A stretch of DNA of 6,963 nucleotides from an uncultured bacterium (lineage in GTDB: Bacteria; Actinomycetota; Coriobacteriia; Coriobacteriales; Atopobiaceae): contig CAJMLD010000080.1 in NCBI GenBank assembly GCA_905214175.1, forward strand, positions 1 through 6,963. Direction: 5' to 3'. A model generated the notes under the pieces. That model had not been told where the DNA came from, did no database searches, and saw only the letters and a program-made list of their open reading frames with translations. The translations under genes and the position numbers were made by a program. Numbering within the stretch: position 1 is the first letter of the stretch; every line of letters begins with the position of its first letter. This document shows, piece by piece, positions 1 through 5,932 of the stretch.

Positions 1-66
1 ACGGGGTCGGGGTTCGACCTGCCCATCGCGGTGGGCCTGCTCGCGGCCATCGCTCTTCCTGGATGA
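1..66 (+). pseudogene. Short ComM/YifB-like (Mg-chelatase-like ATPase) fragment at the left edge
   Basis: Frame 1 reads a 21-residue peptide from the window edge to a TGA at 64-66. It contains GSGFDLPIAVGLLAA, which I recognise as close to the conserved 'GSxFDLPIAxGxLAA' block in the N-terminal domain of ComM/YifB proteins. In a real comM this block lies well inside the gene and is followed by several hundred more residues including an AAA+ ATPase domain. Here the frame stops within about six codons and the sequence passes into the TadG-like gene in another frame. The piece is therefore a remnant or a chimeric join. The match is from memory over few residues, and a chance resemblance in the C-terminus of an upstream membrane protein is the alternative. 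Confidence 0.45.
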
Positions 67-91
67 CGAGGGAGGGTACACCACGGTTGCC

Positions 92-2065
92 GTGGCGGTT
101 GCCCTGCTTGTGAGCATATCGCTGGTCTTTGCGGCTGCCTCTGCGGAGTGGGTGATGGCGCGCTCGTACGAGGTCCAGCCCGTAGCAGATGCTGCAGCCA
201 TGGCAGGCTCAAATTCTGTCGCCGCCTATGTCACGATTGCTCGGGTTCTCGACGCCTGTGTGCTGAGCCTTGGACTTCTCGGTGTGACGGTCTTCGGGGC
301 CGGTCTTGTGCTCTCCTGCATACCTGGTGTCGCGACCTTTGGGGGAAGCGTCTGCGATGCGGGGAAAAAGGTCCTCGATGCCAGGCAGGACTTTGCGAGA
401 AGTGCATCTGAGGGCCTCGAGCGCCTGGAGAAGATCTTGCCCGCGGTCGTGGTTGCCAACTCCGCCACCTGTGTCGCCGAGAACGCGCGAGCGAAGGGCC
501 TTCCCTATGTGGGCTGTGCCATCCCGTTTCCCGTGGAGTCGCAGTCGGATTTCTCTTCGCTTGCCCTAGAGCTCTCGTCGGACGAGATGGACAAGGATGC
601 CGAAGAGCTGCAAGAGCTGTCCCAGCAGGCGGATGCTGCGAAGTCGCTGGCGGATGCGGCCCGTCAGCGTGGGTGGATGGCGGACTGCGGGGCTGTTCCC
701 TATTGTCTGGAGGAGCGTGCCACCACGCTCGCCGGTCTTTCGGGTGAGGGCAACCCGCACTACCCAAGCGCGGAGGGGTGGGGGTTCGGCGTTCCCCTCC
801 TGCGGGCGCGTGCCTATTACGCGGCTCGCGCGGCCCAGGAGGTGCCGCTCAACTCAACGGTGAACGAGCTCACAAACTCTGCGGCGCGTTCTGCCTTCTA
901 CGACTACGCTCTCCGTCAGGTGCGAGGCGGGACCTACGTGGAGCACGAGGACGGCACGGTCCAGATCGAACTTCCCGATCTTCCGTACAACGCTGAAGAG
1001 ACCAAGGCCTCGAGCCTCTATACCGATGACCTCTGGCCCTGTACCAGTGAGGACGCAGGGACGGTGCTTCACGCGTCCGTTCGGTGCCTGGCTGCAACGG
1101 GCTCCCCGGCAGGGTACGCCTCTCTCCAAGACATCGACGCGGGTGAGGTTACTAGGTGCGAGACATGCGGCATGGACCTTGCGACCATGGGCGCGGTTGC
1201 TGCGGCATCGACCTCTACGGACAACGGCTTTGAGCACTACTGGCGTGAAGTTGTGGCCGCGTCGAGGGAGTACGAGGCTGCGCGCAACAAGCAGGCGGAT
1301 GCCGAGAAGAGCCTGCGCGACAAGGCCGAGGAGGCGCGTGGCTCATTCGAGCGTGCCGTAGACCAGCTCTCGGTCGTGCGACCACGCATCTGCCCTCCTG
1401 GGGCCTGGGGCTGCGTTGCCGTTGTCTCGAGAACAAGGGCAACAACTGTTCCGACCGAGCTCACCGCCTCGTTTCTCTCCTCGGGAGAGCTTCCCGCGGG
1501 GTCTGCGGTTTCGGCGGCGGCGCTTGCGCCGGACGAGTCGACTGCCGAGAACAACGTGCTGGCCAGCTTCTTCGATGGGGTCACCTCTCAGGGAGTGGGA
1601 TCTGCGCTGGGAGGTGCCTTCGATGGAGTCTGCGAGCTCTGGGGGCGTCTGCTTGTGGGATACGGCTCAAGATATGATTCGACGTCCGCAACAGTGGCGG
1701 ACTTTCTCGACAGGCTCGACAACGTGTTTGGCGGGACGGTGGGGTCGTGGCTGCGCGGCAAAATCAAGGAAACGGTTGCCGCCTGCGGGTTCGAGCCCGT
1801 GGACATGAGACTCATGAAGCCAGCGCTTGTGGGGTGGACCCGCGTTCTCGACCAGTCTGGCTACGACGCGGCGGGCAAGGCGCGGCAGATGATCGAGGCA
1901 CTGCCCGCGGGATCAAGCTCCTTCGACCTGGCAAAGACGTTGGGCGTCTGGGCGGCGGATTCCCTTGGCTATGGAGAGATCACCGTGGCGGAGCTCTCCA
2001 TTCCGGGGACTGACATCTCCATCCCCCTCACCATTAGGCTCGATGACCTCTTGGAGCCATCATGA
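92..2065 (+). CDS. TadG-like (TadE/G family) exported pilus-locus protein with putative metal-binding module, 5' end uncertain
   Basis: This is a large (at least 657 aa) envelope protein of a Tad/Flp pilus locus. The N-terminus matches the Tad/TadG pattern: a membrane segment (residues 1-18) followed by an 'AR..EVQ.VADAAAMAG' stretch at 23-39. A second hydrophobic segment spans about 52-80. Charged helices likely to form coiled coils lie at about 160-195 and 381-428. Between them is H327-x4-C332-x23-C356-x2-C359, a zinc-site-like pattern, with C317 nearby. I count 15 cysteines, including a C434/C441 pair, which is unusual for a pilus-locus protein and suggests metal or disulfide stabilisation outside the membrane. 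The first in-window start in this frame is GTG at 92, but it lacks a well-placed ribosome site. The family-like sequence DDEGGYTTVAVAV already begins near base 62 and the frame is open to base 2, so the true start is probably upstream or lost at the junction near base 55. The stop overlaps tadE by four bases (ATGA). The pilus-locus role is well supported; the exact function is unknown. Confidence 0.78.
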   Translation: MAVALLVSISLVFAAASAEWVMARSYEVQPVADAAAMAGSNSVAAYVTIARVLDACVLSLGLLGVTVFGAGLVLSCIPGVATFGGSVCDAGKKVLDARQDFARSASEGLERLEKILPAVVVANSATCVAENARAKGLPYVGCAIPFPVESQSDFSSLALELSSDEMDKDAEELQELSQQADAAKSLADAARQRGWMADCGAVPYCLEERATTLAGLSGEGNPHYPSAEGWGFGVPLLRARAYYAARAAQEVPLNSTVNELTNSAARSAFYDYALRQVRGGTYVEHEDGTVQIELPDLPYNAEETKASSLYTDDLWPCTSEDAGTVLHASVRCLAATGSPAGYASLQDIDAGEVTRCETCGMDLATMGAVAAASTSTDNGFEHYWREVVAASREYEAARNKQADAEKSLRDKAEEARGSFERAVDQLSVVRPRICPPGAWGCVAVVSRTRATTVPTELTASFLSSGELPAGSAVSAAALAPDESTAENNVLASFFDGVTSQGVGSALGGAFDGVCELWGRLLVGYGSRYDSTSATVADFLDRLDNVFGGTVGSWLRGKIKETVAACGFEPVDMRLMKPALVGWTRVLDQSGYDAAGKARQMIEALPAGSSSFDLAKTLGVWAADSLGYGEITVAELSIPGTDISIPLTIRLDDLLEPS

Positions 2066-2565
2066 CCGGGCTTGTGTCGGCAGCGGTTCGCCAGCGCTTT
2101 ACTCGACGTCCGGGAAATCAATCCGGGCAAATGACCGTGGAGCTTGCTGTCCTCGTGCCCGTGGTCATCGTGGTTGCCCTGGTCGTGGTGAACCTCATGG
2201 AGTTTGTCGACGCCTGTGCGGCGTTTGACCGCCTGAGTCTCGACGAGGTCATCGCCGAGGGCGTCTCTCCCGCAGGAGAGCAGAACATGCCGGCGTCCGT
2301 CGCTGCTGTCGAGGATGCCCTCCGCGCCGCGCTTGGCCGGGAGACGCACTGCGACGTGGAGGTGAGGGCGGAGCGCGTCTCGGCGGGGGAGGGAGAGAGC
2401 CTGCTCTCGGTCGCACCCCTGCTCACGCGCTACACCTGCACGCTCGTGTTTAGGCCATGGCCTAGAGAGCTGCGGCTTCCTGGCATCTCGTATTCGGCGC
2501 CGCTTGAGCTGAGGCACGAGCGGACGCTTGTTATCGACAGGTATCGTCCGGGGGTGGTGGTCTGA
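2062..2565 (+). CDS. TadE-like pseudopilin of Tad/Flp pilus
   Basis: The 167-aa protein has the prepilin-like layout of TadE minor pilins. A short basic N-terminus (R10, R12, R15, R16) is followed by a putative prepilin peptidase site after G22 (SG/QMTVE) with glutamate at mature position +5 (E27), and then one hydrophobic helix at about 28-46. The remainder is a small extracytoplasmic domain of about 115 residues. TadE proteins are processed by the TadV-type peptidase and are thought to help start or anchor Flp pilus assembly; that is family knowledge, not shown here. The ATG overlaps the stop of the TadG-like gene (ATGA, 2062-2065), and its own TGA shares a base with the next ATG. This implies translational coupling and fixes the start with good confidence. 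Confidence 0.85.
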   Translation: MTGLVSAAVRQRFTRRPGNQSGQMTVELAVLVPVVIVVALVVVNLMEFVDACAAFDRLSLDEVIAEGVSPAGEQNMPASVAAVEDALRAALGRETHCDVEVRAERVSAGEGESLLSVAPLLTRYTCTLVFRPWPRELRLPGISYSAPLELRHERTLVIDRYRPGVVV

Positions 2566-2987
2566 TGAGGTGGATGTGTGTCGAAATAGAGAGCCCGACA
2601 GTTGAGCAGAGCTCGCCTACCTTGGGGTTCAGGGTCCTCTCGTCGTGGTTTGAGCGACTCGTGGGGCTTCTCGGCACCGGTCCTTCCGCCCGGCCCGTGG
2701 TTCTCATGAGATGCTGTTCCATCCACACGTATGGGATGGCATATCCCATCGACGTTGCCCTCGTAGGAAGCCGTGGAGAGGTGCTTGCTTCCGAGCGGGC
2801 ACTCACGCCGGGACGCGTCCTCTCTCATCCCGCGGCGTTCTGCGCCTTCGAGCGTCCGGCTAGTCCGTGCCCATGGCCTCTTGTGGGGGAGACGCTGCGT
2901 GTGACCTCGCTCTCATTTGAGTCAGAGTGTGCCGCTCGGCCATGCCCCGAGCTCCCGGAGCCCGTCTGGGAGGTGGCTGGGTCATGA
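2565..2987 (+). CDS. DUF192 family protein in the pilus operon
   Basis: The 140-aa protein belongs to the DUF192 family of small beta-barrel-like proteins of unknown function. The hallmark is clear: an R-L-x-G-L-L-G block at 31-37, then HTYGMAYPIDVALV at 54-67, a turn (GEVL, 71-74) and a proline-containing 'alTPGRV' strand at 80-85. The later part of the family pattern (hydrophobic 'vlElp' near 92-98) is loosely kept as FCAFERP. Many DUF192 proteins are secreted, but this one starts MRWMCVE with no signal peptide and is probably cytoplasmic. The start overlaps the tadE stop (TGATG) and the stop overlaps the FHA gene (ATGA), so it sits in the middle of a coupled pilus operon. A cysteine-rich C-terminal extension (about 100-140) is not part of the usual domain. 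The biochemical role is unknown. Confidence 0.82.
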   Translation: MRWMCVEIESPTVEQSSPTLGFRVLSSWFERLVGLLGTGPSARPVVLMRCCSIHTYGMAYPIDVALVGSRGEVLASERALTPGRVLSHPAAFCAFERPASPCPWPLVGETLRVTSLSFESECAARPCPELPEPVWEVAGS

Positions 2988-3616
2988 GCGGGTACGCGAC
3001 AAAGGTTTGTCCCCGTTGCGGGGAAGAGCTCTTTGCGGACATGCGCATCTGCTACGGGTGTCTCTACGAGTTTCCCGCTGCAAAGGGCGACGCGGGGCTG
3101 TCTGGTTCGGATGCATCCGCAACGAGACAAGCGGAGTTGGCTCTCAAGGAGTCGGTGTTGCCAGAGCTCGCGGAGGATGAGCCGTTCCTCTGGGATGCGG
3201 GGCTGCCTCCTGCCGAATCTGGTTGGGAAGACGACACACTCGACCTTTCGGGCGTTGGCGAGCCAGCCAGTACCACGCCAGCTCCCAGTGCTGGTGGCCA
3301 AACGTCTGCCTGCAAGGTGCTTTGCTGGGTGCGCACGCCCTCGGTGGACGTGAGGCTTCCCATTCCCAAGGAGGGCCTGGTCGTCGGTCGCGATCAAGCA
3401 AGCGACATCGTACTTCACTCGCGAGCGGTGTCTCGTGCACACGTGCGGATACTCCCCCCAGGGGATGGCGAGGAGGGCATGCGCGTTCTCGACCTTGGGG
3501 CAACCAATCCCGCGGTGTTCACGGGGAGGGAGGTGAGGGGAGAGGTCCTCGTTCCACTTGGTTGGACGGTCTCCATCTGCGGCGCATTCGTCACTCCCGT
3601 GCGGTCGGAGGCGTAA
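2984..3616 (+). CDS. Zinc-ribbon + FHA domain protein of the Tad operon
   Basis: The 210-aa soluble protein has an N-terminal zinc ribbon (C9-x2-C12-x10-C23-x2-C26), an acidic low-complexity linker (about 31-105) and a C-terminal FHA domain (about 108-208). FHA domains bind phosphothreonine peptides. The key residues are visible: G135-R136, S150-R151-x-H153 and N175. The usual 'GSTNGT' loop reads GATNPA at 172-177, so the loop is altered while the phosphate-contacting Arg, Ser and Asn remain. I chose the ATG at 2984 because it forms an ATGA overlap with the DUF192 stop and places the first CxxC directly after a short leader; an upstream in-frame ATG at 2927 would overlap the DUF192 gene by 61 bases. 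No kinase is visible in the window, so the phospho-partner is unknown. A role in controlling or scaffolding pilus assembly is inferred from position. Confidence 0.85.
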   Translation: MSGYATKVCPRCGEELFADMRICYGCLYEFPAAKGDAGLSGSDASATRQAELALKESVLPELAEDEPFLWDAGLPPAESGWEDDTLDLSGVGEPASTTPAPSAGGQTSACKVLCWVRTPSVDVRLPIPKEGLVVGRDQASDIVLHSRAVSRAHVRILPPGDGEEGMRVLDLGATNPAVFTGREVRGEVLVPLGWTVSICGAFVTPVRSEA

Positions 3617-3625
3617 GACATGCTC

Positions 3626-3634
3626 TGGTATTCT
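3626..3634 (+). promoter_or_regulatory. Candidate extended -10 promoter for the DUF2207 gene
   Basis: TGGTATTCT matches an extended -10 element (TGn followed by TATTCT, close to TATAAT). It lies in the 67-bp gap after the FHA gene, about 50 bases before the DUF2207 ATG. There is no recognisable -35 hexamer, which extended -10 promoters can do without. The match is short and could be chance. Confidence 0.3.
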
Positions 3635-3673
3635 GGAGTCGCGATGCCACAAGGTCTTCTACAACCGTCCATT

Positions 3674-3680
3674 GGGGGAT
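3674..3680 (+). promoter_or_regulatory. Ribosome binding site deciding the DUF2207 start
   Basis: GGGGGAT, three bases before the ATG at 3684, is a purine-rich Shine-Dalgarno-like run, somewhat imperfect and close. It supports the ATG at 3684 over the far-upstream ATG at 3558, which lies inside the FHA gene and would put a 42-residue hydrophilic extension ahead of the signal peptide. Confidence 0.45.
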
Positions 3681-3683
3681 TCT

Positions 3684-5693
3684 ATGAGAGCCTGGCACCC
3701 TGCTTGCGTTCTTCGGCGCTGTCAGTCCGCGTTCCTCGTGCTTCCGCTCCTTGCTGTGCTCTTCGTCCTGGCTCTCGGAGTCTCGCCAGCACGAGCGGAC
3801 GACTACAGCATGGACCAGACGAACATCGACGCCACACTGGACTCGTCTGGCGGACTCACGGTGACCGAGGTGCGCACCTTCGACTTCGACGGAGACTTCC
3901 ATGGCGTCTACTGGAAGATACCCAAGGGGGAGAACAGCTCCAACGGTCGCACGGTGAACATCCAGGTGCTCGATGCCGGCATTGTGGAGGGTGGCCAGGC
4001 CAGGTCCTTCGCAGAATCCTCAGCGGGCGCAAACGAGACCTACTCCATTACAGACCATGGCTCCTACCTGCAGATCAAGCTCTACTCTGCCCAAAGTGAC
4101 ACAACGGCGCACTTCTACGTGTCGTACTACGCCGACGGCATTGCCACGCGCTGGTCGGACACAGGAGAGCTGTACTGGAAGTTCGTCTCTGACGGCTGGG
4201 ACGTCGAGTCGCAAAACGTCACCTGCACCATCCACCTTCCGGTGCCGAGCGGGGAATCTGTGGTGGGTGGAGACAACGTCCGTGCCTGGGGTCACGGTCC
4301 TCTGGACGCAAGTCTCGCGTTCGACGGGAACGACGTCGTCTACACCGTTCCGGGCGTTGGCACGAGCGAGTTTGCTGAGGCGCGCATCACCTTCCCGGCA
4401 AGCTGGATCCCCGCATGCCCGGAGACCTCGGGTACCATGCTGAGCACCATCCTCGCCGAGGAGCAGAAGAACGCCGACGATGCAAACGCGCGTCGGGCTG
4501 CCGCCCGCTTTGCCATGTACGGTGTCACGGGATTCTGCCTTGCCCTTGCCGTAGCAGCCATCGTCTCAACCGTAGTCGCAAGGCGCCGCTACAAGGCCAC
4601 GCACACGGCCCAGTTTGACGACAAGTACTTCCGCGACGTGCCCACGGGCGACCACCCGGTTGTTCTCGCCATGCTCGCCACGGCGGAGGATGCCGGGCCG
4701 GATGGCCTCACGGCCTCGCTCATGCGCCTTACCGACGAGCATGTCGTGCAGCTCGACAAGGTCAAGCTGAGCAAGAAGAAGATTCTCGGGTCGAAGGAGG
4801 TTGAAGACTACCGCGCCTCTGTCGTGGGCCCCATTCCTCTGGGTACGCTTGGCACCCCCGCGGAGCGCGAGTCTGCCCGACGCGCGGATGTTGCGGCAGT
4901 CAACTTCCTCTTCCGACATCTTGCCCGCAAGATCTCGAAACCCAACGATCCCTCGTACACCGGCGATGAGCCCGCACTCTACTTCTCTGCCATCAAGAAG
5001 TATGCAAAGTCCTCACCCGAGGCATACTCCGATGCCTACGAGTCCTGGCAGTCGTCAATCAATGCGGAATACCTGCGGCGTTTCTCCGGGAACGGTTCCC
5101 TTAAGGGCACCGGGCATGGCATCGCCATGCTGTTTGGCGCGCTTTCCATCCTCGCTGCAATCCTGGAGGTGTTCGTCGTCGGCATCATGTTCGAAGGCGA
5201 CGTCCTTCTCGCGCTGGGCGTCGCAGCCATCTGTGGCGTATGCGGCGGCATTTCGCTGTATCTGCTCAGCAGCAAGTTCTTCAAGGACATCAGCGCGGAG
5301 GCCATCGAGACCAAGGCCAAGGTCCTTGCCCTCAAGCGCTGGCTCCAGGAGTTCACCCGCCTCGATGAGGCAGTGCCGAGTGACGTTATCCTCTGGAACC
5401 GCCTGCTGGTGATGGCGGTGGCGCTGGGCGTTGCGGACAAGGTCATCGAGCAGCTCAAGGTAGCGATGCCGGAGCTCATCGACGACCCGGACTTCATGCC
5501 GGTGTACTCCTGGTACTACATTGGCCACTCCGGCATGGGCTCCCCTGCGGACGTCTTTGGCGGCGCCATCCACGATGCCTCCGTGGCGGCCATCGCCAAC
5601 TCCATCGACGCCAGTGGCGGCGGTGGGGGCGGCGGCTTCTCGTCCGGCGGTGGCGGAGGCTTTGGTGGCGGAGGCGGGGGCGGCGCGTTCTAG
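3684..5693 (+). CDS. DUF2207 family predicted membrane protein with Gly-rich C-terminal tail
   Basis: The 669-aa protein has the full DUF2207 architecture. A signal peptide covers residues 1-38 (twin Arg at 11-12, hydrophobic core 16-33, likely cleavage after ARA38). An extracytoplasmic beta-rich domain follows at about 39-240, carrying the family-typical 'GVYWKIP' and 'LYWKFV..GW' stretches. A first membrane helix lies at 276-299 with a basic stop (RRRY). The cytoplasmic domain spans about 300-475, and a membrane hairpin occupies 480-503 and 507-528. The family's C-terminal block runs from about 550 to 600, including LW at 570-571 and the MAVALGVADKV segment. The tail from S644 is almost only Gly with Ser and Phe, ending GAF; such tails are common in DUF2207 and TPM-domain proteins. 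The function of the family is unknown; envelope stress or surface roles are guesses. A 67-bp gap and a possible promoter separate it from the pilus operon, so it is probably transcribed on its own. Confidence 0.88.
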   Translation: MRAWHPACVLRRCQSAFLVLPLLAVLFVLALGVSPARADDYSMDQTNIDATLDSSGGLTVTEVRTFDFDGDFHGVYWKIPKGENSSNGRTVNIQVLDAGIVEGGQARSFAESSAGANETYSITDHGSYLQIKLYSAQSDTTAHFYVSYYADGIATRWSDTGELYWKFVSDGWDVESQNVTCTIHLPVPSGESVVGGDNVRAWGHGPLDASLAFDGNDVVYTVPGVGTSEFAEARITFPASWIPACPETSGTMLSTILAEEQKNADDANARRAAARFAMYGVTGFCLALAVAAIVSTVVARRRYKATHTAQFDDKYFRDVPTGDHPVVLAMLATAEDAGPDGLTASLMRLTDEHVVQLDKVKLSKKKILGSKEVEDYRASVVGPIPLGTLGTPAERESARRADVAAVNFLFRHLARKISKPNDPSYTGDEPALYFSAIKKYAKSSPEAYSDAYESWQSSINAEYLRRFSGNGSLKGTGHGIAMLFGALSILAAILEVFVVGIMFEGDVLLALGVAAICGVCGGISLYLLSSKFFKDISAEAIETKAKVLALKRWLQEFTRLDEAVPSDVILWNRLLVMAVALGVADKVIEQLKVAMPELIDDPDFMPVYSWYYIGHSGMGSPADVFGGAIHDASVAAIANSIDASGGGGGGGFSSGGGGGFGGGGGGGAF

Positions 5694-5701
5694 TACCACT
5701 G

Positions 5702-5740
5702 ACCGTCCGGGAGGGGCCTCTCCCTCCCCAGATGAACGGT
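5702..5740 (+). terminator. GC-rich hairpin after the DUF2207 gene, possible terminator
   Basis: Nine bases after the DUF2207 stop, GGGAGGG (5709-5715) pairs perfectly with CCCTCCC (5722-5728) across a 6-base loop. An outer 5-bp stem, ACCGT (5702-5706) with ACGGT (5736-5740), closes around it. No T-run follows, so it is not a classical intrinsic terminator, although T-poor hairpins can serve in high-GC actinobacteria. Position and stem strength are the only support. Confidence 0.45.
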
Positions 5741-5932
5741 GCTTCTCACGTACGACTTTGCGGTTCTCTCAGCTCCCTGGGCACGAAGCCCCACGGAATC
5801 GCATATCATCAGAGCGGACTATGCAAGCTCTGGTCGAGCGCCCCGAGACGCGTGCGGGGCGTTCGACGTGGACATGGCCGATTCGCGGGCCTCCGCTGCC
5901 CGCACAGCCCGGAGGCGGGCGAAGGGAGAACA
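5741..5932 (+). other. Non-coding leader of the flavodiiron gene with several hairpins
   Basis: No credible gene lies between the DUF2207 stop and the flavodiiron start. A possible but weak -10 (TATCAT, 5804-5809) has no good -35. Downstream, arms 5833-5845 and 5855-5867 form a 13-bp stem (one G-U pair) with a 9-base loop that contains ACGCGT. Next come overlapping arms: GCGGGC 5885-5890 can pair with GCCCGC 5898-5903. The alternatives are gcctccg 5889-5895 with cggaggc 5910-5916, or GCCCGC 5898-5903 with GCGGGC 5915-5920. These folds exclude one another and end two bases or a few bases before the ribosome site at 5922. This could be a regulatory 5' untranslated region. I do not recognise a known riboswitch class. 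Confidence 0.4.
5922..5928 (+). promoter_or_regulatory. Ribosome binding site of the flavodiiron gene
   Basis: AAGGGAG lies four bases before the ATG at 5933, a good Shine-Dalgarno match. It fixes the start of the flavodiiron protein, whose N-terminal residues also fit the family. It is immediately preceded by the alternative stems at 5885-5920, which could influence its accessibility. Confidence 0.65.

Noticed and set aside
2927..2983. Upstream ATG extension of the FHA gene
   Set aside because: It lies inside the DUF192 coding region, adds no family sequence, and the ATGA overlap at 2984 gives a better start.
2825..3652. Minus-strand open frame of 275 codons across the DUF192 and FHA genes
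   Set aside because: It overlaps two well-supported + strand genes and its product is rich in Arg/His/Pro with no domain pattern, as expected of an antisense shadow.
3558..3683. Upstream ATG extension of the DUF2207 gene
   Set aside because: It would overlap the FHA gene by 59 bases and place a hydrophilic, Cys/Arg-rich stretch ahead of an obvious signal peptide that begins at 3684 with its own ribosome site.
5613..5690. GGC/GGT-rich repeat tract
   Set aside because: This is the in-frame Gly tail of the DUF2207 protein, a usual feature of the family rather than an independent DNA repeat.
5055..5699. Minus-strand open frame of 214 codons opposite the DUF2207 C-terminus
   Set aside because: Its Ala/Thr-rich start is only the reverse reading of the Gly repeat codons; the + strand protein is clear.
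5855..5870. GTTCGAC resembling a tRNA T-loop
   Set aside because: No matching T-stem, anticodon arm or acceptor stem could be found around it; it is the right arm of a simple hairpin.
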